DNA of 64,000 nucleotides from Cephalotus follicularis (taxonomy: Eukaryota > Streptophyta > Magnoliopsida > Oxalidales > Cephalotaceae): the NCBI GenBank assembly GCA_001972305.1, contig BDDD01002114.1, forward strand, positions 112,472 through 176,471, in the 5' to 3' direction. Under the pieces are notes generated by a model that worked only from the letters and a program-made list of their open reading frames with translations, ran no database searches and was not told where the DNA came from. Of the stretch, positions 32,939 through 43,677 are shown piece by piece; the stretch's first letter is position 1; every line of letters starts with the position of its first letter. Both the position numbers and the translations under genes were made by a program.

Positions 32939-34877
32939 TGTTGGGATATGGTGTATCATCCCCGGAGTCAGAATCGGATATAGGGTGCCAAGGGTGTAAT
33001 TTTAAAATTTTTAACACAACGGAAGCATAAACCCTTTGCACCATTATATAACATATCCAATTCTAACACACATCACACCAAGGAACACCCACAACAATTC
33101 ATAATCAAATTTACATCACTAATACATGCACTTGTGATGTTCAATCCTACAAAGAGGATTTGAGAACATACCAAGCATGATGGATCCTTCTCTTTGCCAC
33201 AAACTAGCTTGGGTAGATTTCCTTTCACCTCCAAGATGATTGCTTCTCCTTCCTCAAACTTTGGAAGTCACTAACTTTCTCTAAACTTATAGAGAACTCA
33301 CAAAGGGAGGTTTAAATTCCACCCTAGGTAGCTCCTTGCTTGGTGAATATAATCAAAGAAAGGATTTGAGAGAAAAGCTAAAGCTCCAAGTTAGCCTTTC
33401 ATGGAATCTCAAGAGAGAAATGAAGAACAACCAAGAACAACAACAACAACCTTTTCTTTCTCCTCCTTCTCCCTTTTATAACTCAAAAATTGGCTTCTTT
33501 AAGAAGCTTGGAAATGGCTTCTTTAAGAAGCTTCAACATGGCTTGTTCAAGAAGCTTCAAAATGGCTTGTTCAAGAAGCTTTAACACGGCAATCCCGTTT
33601 TTCTCTCTTCTCTTGGCTTTTATTGGCTTAATTTGATATTATAACTTAAGTCTAACTTAGTTAATGACATGCCACATGCCCTATATCATGAAAGCACTTA
33701 AAACCATGTGTTAACTTCTCCAAGAAGTAAACAATAATCACTTAAATGTGTGTAACATATTTTTAGTGATTCTTTTCATTTCCCTTCATTTATTAATTTG
33801 GTAAGATCAAATGAGGTAATAACATGTGTTATCATCCAATGGTAATACACCTCATAAAATCCACCAAACTGATATATAATTTTTATAAGTTTCACCAAGA
33901 CTTAAATATGTCCAACATATTTATAAAGATATCATCATCGGGTAGGGACCCCAACAGTCATCGGTTCGCGCGTACTATAATCCTTCGTCATACTTGGCCC
34001 TAACTAAGGTCTAGAGTAAGGAATTGTGTCAACTCTAGTTTTACCTCAGTTACTAAAATATCTGATCATTACTAGGACCTTTGGTAGACTCTCCGGAAAT
34101 CCAATTTTCAGTCCACCTTAACCTTGGCCAAGGATTTCATAAAGTCCAAAGTACAATTAGACTAGTTTAGAGCCTATCACCTTCGCTCAGGTATGACGAT
34201 CCCATGTTGCGCACTCGCTTATATTCGTATAGATTCGATCATGCCCAAAGACCATCCGTTTGCCAGCTCCTCGAAAGAACTGGGTAAGATGAAGATCAAA
34301 GTATGATAGCCTCCATACAACATAGAGCAGTCGCTCAGGTCAAAGGATCAGACGAGTTCCCTGAACTCGCTAAATGTCCAACACTTATACACAACCGCAA
34401 CAAGTGGAAATCACTATTGACACTTGAATAGCGACTATCCTAATAGTGTTTTCACGCGGGTCCTATTCAGAGTACACGCTCCAACGTGCACCCCACATTT
34501 TCCCTAGTGTCCAACTCAAATGGTAATTAGATTATCCATCCTCCCATTTTGGAAGCAGGAAACATGCGCGCAAGTCTATCCGGTTTACTAATGTCCACAA
34601 AGTGAACTTATGACTTGGAACTAATCTGACATAAGGAGTAAAGTAACCAATCCCATTGCCTCCATGCTTGGCATCCAACCTTATGTCTGGGCATCACAAG
34701 TGTAAGTAGATTTATTTTAATTTACTTCAATTATAAGATTAAACACAAGTGATTTTGCTAATATTAATATATTCAAAAATAGCACATGTCATATATATAG
34801 AAAAAGACTGTTCATACAGAAGAATAGGTCCGATACAAAAGTCCATCCAATGGCTTGTCGGGTTACCCTATCTAACA
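32939..34877 (-). repeat. Copia-6 3' LTR
   Basis: On the minus strand it starts TGTTAGATAGGGTAACC after the purine tract AAGTGGGAGAA (34878-34888) and ends CATATCCCAACA. It carries four 24-bp units at 33492-33587. Confidence 0.93.
33492..33587. repeat. Four 24-bp units in the copia-6 3' LTR
   Basis: Each unit follows the pattern GGCTTCTTTAAGAAGCTT plus six variable bases, or GGCTTGTTCAAGAAGCTT. The core AAGCTTCTT/AAGAAGCTT is nearly palindromic, so each unit could form a short hairpin. Confidence 0.93.
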
Positions 34878-35592
34878 TTCTCCCACTTGGCTCTCAAGCC
34901 ATGCACTACAATAGCCTAACCCCATCATCCTACGATGACGCTCTAAAGCTTTTGTACTCATTGCCTTTGTCAATGGATCTGCTGTGTTTTCCTCTGAGGA
35001 AACTCTCTCAAATTTAATGTCTCCCCTACCAATGATCTCTTGGATCAGGTGATAGCGCCGCTCGATGTGTTTGGATCGTTGGTGAGACCGTGGTTCCTTG
35101 GCTTGTGCTCCAGTCCCATCATTGTCACAGTATACTACAACTGGACTACTGATGTTAGGTACTATTCCAAGTTCAGTAATGAACTTACGCATCCATACAC
35201 CCGCCTTGGCAGCATCTAAGGCTGCTATGTATTCAGCTTCTGTTGTAGAATCTGCAATTGTCTCTTGCTTAGAACTGCGCCAGCTCACAGCTCCTCCGTT
35301 CAGCAGGAACACATAACCAGAGACTGACTTGTGATCATCAGGATCACTATCAAAACTGAAGTCTGTAAAGCCCTCCAATTTCAACTCACTTTCTTTTCCA
35401 TATATCAATAAGACATCCCGAGTCCTTCTAAGATACTTCAGAATTCCCTTGATAACTTCCCAGTGTTTCTCACCGGGATCAGACTGAAATCGGCTTGCCA
35501 TACTCAGGGCATCCGCGACATCAGGCCTAGTACATAACATGGCATACATGATCGACCCTACTGCCGAAGCATAAGGTATTTTGAGGAAGACG
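34878..35592 (-). pseudogene. Copia-6 RNase H, fused directly behind gag
   Basis: On the minus strand, PYASAVGSIMYAMLCTRPD near 35540-35590 leads into a well-preserved copia RNase H. It has GFTDFSFDSDPDDHKSVSGY (the usual D-W-A is D-F-S here), DSTTEAEYIAA, YCDNDGTGAQAKEP, KHIERRYHLIQE and ADPLTKAM. About 225 codons are open to the stop at 34872, which lies in the LTR. The sequence just upstream is gag linker, not reverse transcriptase. RNase H alone has no known use to an element, so it is probably a passive remainder of the deletion. Confidence 0.88.
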
Positions 35593-36258
35593 AGGCACTG
35601 CCCTTCCCATGGGCAGCCTTAGATGAAGAAGGAAGAGCAGGGTGGGGGACTTTGACTTCCTAGAGTCAATGTCAGCCTCAGCCGTTCTCAACATAGAAAT
35701 CAACTCACTCAGAGTTACATCTATCTTATTCATGTGAAAATTCATCACGAACTGTGAGAATGACTTGGGAAGGGACGTCAGAATCAAATCCACATATTAT
35801 TCATTGTCCATGACAAACCCTAATTAAGTAAGCTACCCAATCATGTCTATCATCTTCAGTCCATGATCATGGACCGAAGCTCCCTCTGGCATCTGCGCCT
35901 TGAAGAGCCCACGTGAGAGAATTTACATTTGAGTCCTTGACTCAGCCCCATACATGTCCGTCAGATGGACTAGTACTTTGGATAAGGTATATTTCTTCTC
36001 AGTTTGACGTTGTAGCTCAGGTGTCATTCCCAGAATAGCTAAACACCTAGCCTGCTCGTCATCCTTTAGCCACTTGGCCAGACGTTCAGACTCCTCTGGC
36101 GTAGGATCTGCACCCAGTGCAAGAGGCTTCCCAGTCATCACATACGCCATTTTATTGGCAGTAAGGACTAACTTGAGATTACATTGCCAATCAATAAAAT
36201 TAGGGCATTGTAATTTGTTGGTCTCTAGAATATGAGACATTGCAGATTGAAAAGCCAT
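35593..36258 (-). pseudogene. Copia-6 gag (truncated)
   Basis: The ATG at 36258 gives MAFQSAMSHILETNKLQCPN, then the gag block FIDWQCNLKLVLTANKMAYV and MTPELQRQTEKKYTLSKVL. A stop lies at 35923. The gag continues in another frame with MDLILTSLPKSFSQFVMNFH and KIDVTLSELISMLRTAE (about 35690-35793), then a serine/lysine linker that runs into the RNase H junction near 35590. The zinc knuckle is missing. N-terminus and length agree with copia gags of the type whose central block reads L-x-x-Y-x-x-F-V-M-N-F/Y-x-M. Confidence 0.83.
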
Positions 36259-37951
36259 TCTAGCAACCTAGATAAGGAAATAAAAAGAATGAGTCAACAT
36301 ATATTCTAAATTTTTAATATATGACTATCATAATACTTGGTCTTTAGTGTATATGATACCTCCCACTATTCTAATCGTATTCCATACCCCCATACGGAAG
36401 TCGAGAAGTCCTACTTCATAGTGGGGATTGGAATCCATTGCAATCATATTATGGCCTCAGCTAGGGCATGACAAACCATAATATATCCAATGGGTAGGCT
36501 GTCTTACCAATTTGCATCCAATGCAAGATCCAATCATCAAATTCGGCCTCTCGATTCAATATGGCCTTAGCTAGGGCATAACAAATTATTAGAATCAAGA
36601 TAAATCAAACACCCATATTCTTCATTGGAATGCACTAGTTTTAAAACCCACACGTAGGAATGTCCAAGTGCTAAAAAATAGCCACCCTTTGCGGTGTCCT
36701 ACACCGACGCTGACATAGCTTCTATAGATTACCAGCCTCAGCTAGGGCATGACAAACCAATAATCCATATAGGCCATTCAACGAAGATTATGGAAGGCCA
36801 CGGGGAACCACTCCACGTGTCCCTACGTCCAGATTTATTAATTTAAATGAGGGAATTTTAAGGTCTCACATTTTAATTACCAAGCCTTTAATTAATTCAT
36901 TGGTTTCATTACCCAATTTAAATTAATTACGGCTTTGCATGCATGACGTGTATTTGGACTATCCATCTTATGTACCTTGAATTTATTTCTAAAATAAATC
37001 AATGGAATGGCAAAAGACCACACTATTGTGCATAAGATAATTAAAGCATATCTAATACTACTTTAAAACAATACACAAATGCCTTTTATAATAATCAATT
37101 TCAAAATTTAATATCAGAAGTTGTTTATGGGCTTAACTCCCACTAAATCAAGTGATGATCATTTATCCTTAAAGTGACATAGCTCAAAATTCAAAATTTT
37201 AAGATTCGTGTAAATTCAGTCTTAAGCATCGACGCATAAGTCTAAAGAGTCAGCGATTAACACGCAAGCGTCGACGGTTTTAACAAACCGTTGGGGCTTA
37301 GAGCAACATACCTGACTTTAAACAAAGCTTCAAAAACTCTGGTTCAAAGCGTTGGTGGTTTGTCCAAAACTGTCAGCGCTTTGTACAAGCGACTACGCTT
37401 TAACGAAAGCGTCAAAGGTTAAGCGCCTTGCGTCGACAGTTCTAACAAAACCATCGGCGCTTTACCTATGAAAATGGCCTAACCGTCGGCGCTTTAACCA
37501 AAAGCGTCGACGGTTTGCCCTGCTGCAGAAATGTCACCATGACAAAATCTGCATAAATTCCCACTTTTGGACTTAGGAATCCTTAACACTTGCACTATGA
37601 AAACATATGGGATCCTATAATTGCACCTTGCAGGTTCCAAACATGTCCAAAATAAGATGGCCTATGCAATTCACATATTCATTCAAACAATTTAAACAAA
37701 CTCCGAATAGCATTCCTTTTTTTGGGAACTTATCATAAAACAATCCTCTACATGTTCAAAACAACATCCAATGCCGATTCAAACAGGAAAGCAATACAAA
37801 CAGTTTTAAATTTTATCCAATTTCATTCAAAACATCAAAACTTACACTTAGGCACTAAAGGAATGAGTTTAACCACAAAATTTACCTTCTAATTAAACTT
37901 CTAATCAATCATCATCCTAGGCATTATAATTCAGTTATGATTGATGTGGTA
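36259..37951 (-). other. Copia-6 leader with repeats
   Basis: About 1.7 kb between primer site and gag. It holds three copies of a motif of about 33 bp, GGCCTCAGCTAGGGCATGAC plus ACAAACCA-like sequence, near 36451, 36561 and 36731, and the phased palindrome array at 37225-37512. No coding is visible. Confidence 0.7.
37225..37512. repeat. Phased palindrome array B: 12 GTCGAC-type sites
   Basis: Site centres (the T of TCGA or its degenerate equivalent) lie at 37229, 37250, 37271, 37291, 37352, 37373, 37392, 37412, 37433, 37454, 37486 and 37507. The arms are AAGCG/CGCTT or AACCG/CGGTT. Most steps are 19-21 bp, with single gaps of 61 and 32. It lies in the leader close to the primer site, not in the LTR. 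Confidence 0.88.
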
Positions 37952-37964
37952 GGCTCTGATATCA
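37952..37964 (-). promoter_or_regulatory. Copia-6 primer-binding site
   Basis: On the minus strand TGATATCAGAGCC follows the 5' LTR by one base and matches the iMet type site TGGTATCAGAGC except at one position. Confidence 0.85.
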
Positions 37965-37965
37965 C

Positions 37966-39920
37966 TGTTGGGATATGGTGTATCATCCCCGGAGTCAGAA
38001 TTGGACATAGGGTGCCAATGGTGTCATTTTAAAATTTTTAACACAGCGGAAGCATAAACCCTTTACACCATTATATAACATATCCAATTCTAACACACAT
38101 CACACCAAGAAACACCCACAACAATTCATAATCAAATTTACATCACTAATACATGCACTTGTGATGTTCAATCCTACAAAGAGGCTTTGAGAACATAACA
38201 AGTATGATGGCTCATTCTCTTTGCCGCAAACTAGCTTGGGTAGATTTCCTTTTACCTCCAAGATGATTGCTTCTCCTTCTTCAAGCTTTGGCAGTCACTA
38301 ACTTTCTCTAAACTTATAGATAACTCACAAAGGGAGGTTTAAATTCCACCCTAGGTAGCTCCTTGCTTGGTGAATGTAATAAAAGAAGGGATTTGAGAGA
38401 AAAGCTAAAGCTCCAAGCTTAGCCTTTCATGGAATCTCAAGAGAGAAATGAAGAACAACCAAGAACAACAACAACAACCTTTTCTTTCTCCTCCTTCTCC
38501 CTTTTATAACTCAAAAATTGGCTTCTTTAAGAAGTTTGGAAATGGCTTCTTTAAGAAGCTTCAACATGGCTTGTTCAAGAAGCTTGGAATGGCTTGTTCA
38601 AGAAGCTTCAACATGGCTTGTTCAAGAAGCTTTAACATGGCAATCCCGTTTTTCTCTCTTCTCTTGGCTTTTATTGGCTTAATTTGATATTATAACTTAA
38701 GTCTAACTTAGTTAATGACATGCCACATGCCCTATATCATGAAAGCACTTAAAACCATGTGTTAACTTCTCAAAGAAGTAAACAATAATCACTTAAATGT
38801 GTCCAACATATTTTTAGTGATTCTTTTCATTTCCCTTCATTTATTAATTTGGTAAGATCAAATGAGGTAATAACATGTGTTATCATCCAATGGTAACACA
38901 CCTCATAAAATCCACCAAACTGATATATGATTTTTATAAGTTTCACTAAATATGTCCAAAATATTTATAAAGATATCATCATCGGGTAGGGACCTCAACA
39001 GTCATCGGTTCACGCATACTATAATCCTTCGTCATACTTGGCCCCGACTAAGGTCTAGAGTAAGTAATTGTGTCAACTCTAGTTTTACCTCAGTTACTAA
39101 AATATCTGATCATTACTAGGACCTTTGGTAGACTCTCCAGAAATCCAATTTCCAGTCCACCTTAACCTTGGCCAAGGATTTCATAAGTCCAAAGTACAAT
39201 CAGACTAGTTTAGAGCCTATCACATTCGCTCAGGTGTGATGATCCCATGTTGCGCACTCGCTTATATTCGTATAGATTCGATCATGCCCAAAGGCCATCC
39301 GTTTGCCAGCTCCTTGAAAGAACTGGGTAAGATGGAGATCAAAGTATGATAGTCTTCATACAACATAGAGCAATCGCTCAGGTCAAAGGATCAGACGAGT
39401 TCCCTGAACTTGCTAAATGCCCAACACTTATACACAACCGCAACAAGTGGAAATCACTATTGACACTTGAATAACGACTATCCTAATAGTGTTTCCACGC
39501 GGGTCCTGTTCAGTGTACACGCTCCAACGTGCACCTCGCGTTTTCCTTAGTGTCCAACTCAGATGGTAATGAGATTATCCATCCTCCCATTTTGGAAGCA
39601 GGAAACATGCGCGCAAGTCTATACGGTTCACTAATACCCACAAAGTGAATCTATGACTTGGAACTAATCTAACATAAGGAGTAAGGTAACCAATCTCATT
39701 GCCTCCATGCTTGGCATCCAACCTTATGTCCAGGCATCACAAGTGTAAGTAGATTTATTTTAATTTACTTCAATTATAAGATTAAACACAAGATATTTTG
39801 CCAATATTAATATATTCAAAAATAGCACATGTCATATATATAGAAAAAGACTGTTCATACACAAGAATAAGTCCGATACAAAAGCCCATACAACGGCTTG
39901 TCGGGTCACCCTATCTAACA
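37966..39920 (-). repeat. Copia-6 5' LTR
   Basis: This 1955-bp LTR is near-identical to 32939-34877. It carries five rather than four of the 24-bp units (38520-38638). Confidence 0.93.
38520..38638. repeat. Five 24-bp units in the copia-6 5' LTR
   Basis: Units start at 38520, 38544, 38568 (23 bp), 38591 and 38615. Compared with the 3' LTR one unit has been gained or lost since insertion. Confidence 0.93.
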
Positions 39921-39925
39921 AATAT

Positions 39926-40030
39926 CTTATTGGATTTCAACCCAAATTGAGTCTTACACCTCCAAGCGTTGTACTCCGACCTACCAAACGATTGTAATTC
40001 AACCATATCAAAAGGAATATATTTATCCAT
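39926..40030 (-). pseudogene. Copia-5 gag, N-terminal part
   Basis: On the minus strand the ATG at 40030 begins MDKYIPFDMVELQSFGRSEY and runs without a stop to the insertion site of copia-6. The downstream half resumes at 32933. Start choice: it is the first ATG after the GC-rich leader, and the residues fit a copia gag N-terminus. Confidence 0.75.
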
Positions 40031-40806
40031 TTCAGTAAATAAATAGATTAAATAATAAGTAGAACGAGTGCATCTGAATTTTCAGCAGAAACAACAACCA
40101 AACGGAGCCTCAAAGTATGAAAAACAGCAAAACAGCCTCACTCTCTCTCTGCCGCGCGTGCACCACACTCGCCAGTCACCAGCCTTCTCACCCACGCGCG
40201 CATGCAAGACACGCACTCGTCTTCTCCGTTTCTTATACGTTGCAAGTACCGGCCAAGAAGAAGAAGGTAATTCCGGCGATGCCAGATGACACCAACCACG
40301 CAAATGAACCGACGGACCTCCAGGAGTCGATATCTGGACTCCTCTGCCTGAAACGATGTCACCGGTGGCCAGGAAAACAATTCAAAGCAGCGACGGCCAC
40401 ACAACCAATCTCCGCCGTCCGGCACCGGTTCGATGCCGTATCGCCCGGGAAAGAATCAATGTGGAATGGCGAATTCAACGCGATCGGTCCAAGTCTCTAA
40501 TGTCAACGGAGGCTGCCGGAATAGGAGGTCACAAGTTTTGATGCACAGATGCTTCAGGACGCTTTTCTGGTCGATTCCGGTACCGATTCAGAAATTCAAC
40601 ACCACCGGCAGATTCCTCTCGTCGAGGCGCCCCAGATCTGTATCTCGTTTGCCTCAAACGGTGGCCGAAACAAAAAATTACTTTTGGATCGTTTTGCCCC
40701 TACGTGAATAATGACCAAACTGCTCCTGTCGTGGAACAGTAAAAAATAGCACCTAAAACGAGATGTCCATCTCTCACCGGTAACCTCTCAAAATCAACGC
40801 TGCTAA
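40031..40806 (-). other. Copia-5 leader
   Basis: About 780 bp between the 5' LTR and gag. The part at 40120-40680 is much richer in GC and CpG than the surroundings and produces several overlapping open frames on both strands, but none shows a domain or similar codon pattern. I treat it as leader. Confidence 0.6.
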
Positions 40807-41044
40807 TGCTTTAAGATTATCAAGGTTTTCGTCTGTATTGAGAGGTAAGTGTGTATGGTTTAAAGCATTACACTATTCATATCAAGTTTGGAATACTCCG
40901 CAGTGTTGTTTCCAGCTAGCACACTTATATTTATACTAGGGCCTTACCTTATTATGGGCTCTAGTCCAGATAAGCCCAAGTTTTAGTCCTTCACTTATTG
41001 GGTTTATATTAAAACATATTAGTTAGATACTCAAGTATCTAACA
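40807..41044 (-). repeat. Copia-5 5' LTR
   Basis: About 238 bp matching 29433-29665. On the minus strand it starts TGTTAGATACTTGAG. The inner boundary is approximate because no primer site marks it. Confidence 0.82.
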
Positions 41045-41390
41045 GTTCTATAATTCACATAGAGAGGATAATGACAAACATTACTGAGAAGGATATATTA
41101 CTATATAATTTTAGAAATAAATAACCAAGTTTATGGTTATTAACTTCTAATTACGTTGATCAACACTTCTTTTGTTTTTAATAAGTAAGATTGGCCAATA
41201 CTAATATAGTAGTAATATATAGATTATTCTTTTAAGTCTTAGACAAGTAATTAAATTAACAAAAGCAGCACCACAGAGTTAAATTATAATTATGAATTTG
41301 CATGAAGAGAAAATGAATGAAGATCATTCATAACGCGACTTTAGGAGGAAACTATAGGAATTTTATCAACTTGTACACATATATATCTAC

Positions 41391-42037
41391 ACAAATTATC
41401 AGTCACATGCATCTCCTTTCACTGTTTATCATTTTCATTCGTTCCAATAACTCCCCTAAAAGTAGAAACCTACTAGAATGTTATATATATTGTAAACTTA
41501 AATATGTAAATTTTATTCAACATTAGAACTATTTTATCTAAAAGATTTTTTTGTGGTGAAAACGGTCTATCTAGACATAACAAATAATATCAATACACGT
41601 TAGATAAAAATATGATAAATTATATAAAAATAATGATATAAACACTTATTATTTTTAATATAAGTTGTGTTTATCTAAAAATTATTTTGTATTTTATTTT
41701 ATTTATTTCCGTTTGATTTTTTATATTTGAGAAAGGTCCTCCAATCAACATTGTAACACTAATTATAGTCCACAGGCACTTTTTATAAGTAATAATATTA
41801 ATAAAATGCAATATGAGAGTGAAAAAGAGAGGATATGGGTATATGCGGCCAGATTACGATACATGAACAAAGGAAAAGAGCACAACTATATATTTGAGTG
41901 GTGAAGATAGGTTGGGGTCCACAGGTCTCATCAGTAAAGTGAAGAGTGGGGCCATATAAATCGTGGAGCTGCGATGGCAAAAGTTCGTTCCATGGGCCCC
42001 GCCCGCATGTAGCCGAAAGTTTGAGAATACCGTTGGA
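41391..42037 (+). repeat. Large direct duplication, left unit
   Basis: 647 bp from ACAAATTATCAGTCACATGC to GAATACCGTTGGA that recur at 42084-42750. The last 150 bp are GC-richer (GGGGTCCACAGG, GGGGCCATATAAATCGTGG, CATGGGCCCCGCCCGC). This is the only non-LTR stretch here with a promoter-like look, but no gene follows. The sequence before it (41045-41390) is AT-rich and featureless. Confidence 0.92.
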
Positions 42038-42083
42038 ATATATATATATATATATAGATATATATATATATATACACACACAC
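42038..42083. repeat. (TA)n(CA)n microsatellite between duplicated units
   Basis: Alternating TA with one TAGATA break leads into CA repeats and sits exactly between the two long units. Confidence 0.95.
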
Positions 42084-42750
42084 ACAAATTATCAGTCACA
42101 TGCATCTCCTTTCACTGTTTATCATTTTCATTATTTCCAATTACTCCTCTAAAAGTAGAAACCTACTATAATGTTATATATATTGTAAACTTAAATGCCA
42201 ATTGAAAGTATATGTAAATTTTATTCAACATTAGAACTATTTTGTCTAAAAGATTTTTTTTTGATAAAAACGGTCCATGTAGACATAATAAATAATATCA
42301 ATACATATTAGATAAAAATATGATAAATTACATAAAAATAATGATATAAACACTTATTATTTTTAATGTAGGTTGTGTTTATCTAAAAATTATTTTGTAT
42401 TTTATTTCATTTTATTTATTTCCGTTTGATTTTTTATATTTGAGAAAGGTCCTCCAATCAACATTGTAACACTAATTATAGCCCACAGGCACTTTTTATA
42501 AGTAATAATATTAATAAAATGCAATATGAGAGTGAAAAAGAGAGGATATGGGTATATGAGGCCAGATTACGATACATTAACAAAGGAAAAGAGCACAACT
42601 ATATATTTGAGTGGTGAAGATAGGTTGGGGTCCACAGGTCTCATCAGTAAAGTTAAGAGTGGGGCCATATAAATCGTGGAGCTGCGATGGCAAAAGTTCG
42701 TTCCATGGGCCCCGCCCGCATGTAGCCGAAAGTTTGAGAATACCGTTGGA
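42084..42750 (+). repeat. Large direct duplication, right unit
   Basis: 667 bp near-identical to 41391-42037, with small indels such as an extra ATGCCAATTGAAAG near 42196. Confidence 0.92.
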
Positions 42751-43677
42751 GCGGTAGTTATGATTTAGGCATACATGTCCGCCTAGTTGTAGCTACAGGA
42801 ATATTCTCACTTAAAGAAAAGCTTTGGTTCTTCTTAAGGGGTCCTTGGAATCTATATAAAAGTTTCACTATCATGGTTCTGATCTCAAACACCAAAGTGG
42901 TTTTGTCTTTGTTAAATCTTCAAAAAGCTGGAATTAATGAAGTTGAGATATGGGACTATGTGATCTTGAAAAAGCTGGAATTAATGAAATCAAAATGATA
43001 TTTAGGGTTTTTTTTCAAAATTTATGATTGAGCAGTTGGATTAAATAGTTAAAGCATGCTTTGACTAATCGATAAGCATAATCAATTGCCTAAATTATTT
43101 TTGTTGCCTCATATAACAGACCTATGGTTCAGATTTCTTCTCCTTCAAATTATTGATTACTATGAAAAACAATAGGGTTAGTTTAAGTCAGTCACATTTG
43201 TGACTAAATCATGACCATAATACAGATTAATATAGTGATGATTTTATGAACATCAATACAGAATCTTATAGTCAAGGTTAAAACACTATTTTATTGTAGT
43301 GAATGCAAGTGGTTTTATGGATGTACCCTTGCATGTAATTGGTTTCTATCCACTATGAAATGAATATCCAGAGATCATGTGGTATTTCAGAGAAAATAAT
43401 TTAGAAATTGGATTCAATGGTGGTCTTTAAAAGCTCGCATACTATTCTTAGTGATTCATTTCAATGTGGTCGTAATTATGCTCATTGTTTAAAACGCAAC
43501 AGAGTATCTTCGTGTCGGTTTTACAAACATTTTTTTTTTAAAATAAATAAATGAGAGAGAATTTCATTGATTTAATGGTTAAAACGAATAAATTACAACT
43601 CGCATATTCCAAGGTACCGAACAAATAATCATGAAAATTATAAGACAGAATATTTCAACTAATTAAGTGGAATAACC
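42751..43677. other. Unassigned AT-rich DNA right of the duplication
   Basis: A TCTATATAAAAG box lies near 42852, and AAAAGCTGGAATTAATGAA occurs twice, near 42923 and 42970. No open frame with a recognisable product follows on either strand. Confidence 0.5.

Larger units (their letters stand above)
32939..39920 (-). mobile_element. Copia-6: long-LTR copia deletion derivative nested in copia-5 gag
   Basis: Two LTRs of about 1.95 kb (32939-34877 and 37966-39920) flank a 3.1-kb internal region with an iMet-type primer site, a long leader, gag, and RNase H fused to gag. The element lies between perfect AATAT target duplications (32934-32938 and 39921-39925). Protease, integrase and reverse transcriptase are deleted. 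The LTRs are very similar over their whole length, which suggests a recent insertion. Its orientation is the same as that of its host element copia-5. Confidence 0.95.
29433..41044 (-). mobile_element. Copia-5: Ty1/copia element split by copia-6
   Basis: Matching LTRs lie at 29433-29665 (3') and 40807-41044 (5'). Between them on the minus strand run a leader, gag start, copia-6, the rest of gag, protease, integrase and reverse transcriptase, then a tract GGAGGAGAT before the LTR TGTTGGATAC. Without copia-6 the element is about 4.6 kb. RNase H is missing and there are many stops. The 5-bp flanks (GTCAA, GTTCT) do not match, and no clear primer site is visible next to the 5' LTR. Confidence 0.85.

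Noticed and set aside
33336-33584. Open frame ending in repeated GFFKKL units, with a partner at 38448-38687
   Set aside because: Both lie inside the copia-6 LTRs and the repeated peptide is the 24-bp DNA repeat read in frame; unit number differs between the LTRs.
40068-40711. Several overlapping open frames on both strands in GC-rich sequence
   Set aside because: They overlap in many frames, show no domain and lie between the copia-5 5' LTR and its gag start. GC-rich composition alone produces such frames.
41798-42205. Tyrosine/isoleucine-rich open frames
   Set aside because: They cross the TA/CA microsatellite and the duplicated unit in several frames; no coding signature.
42840-43020. 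TATATAAAAG box as a host gene promoter
   Set aside because: No open frame, splice pattern or conserved protein follows within reach.
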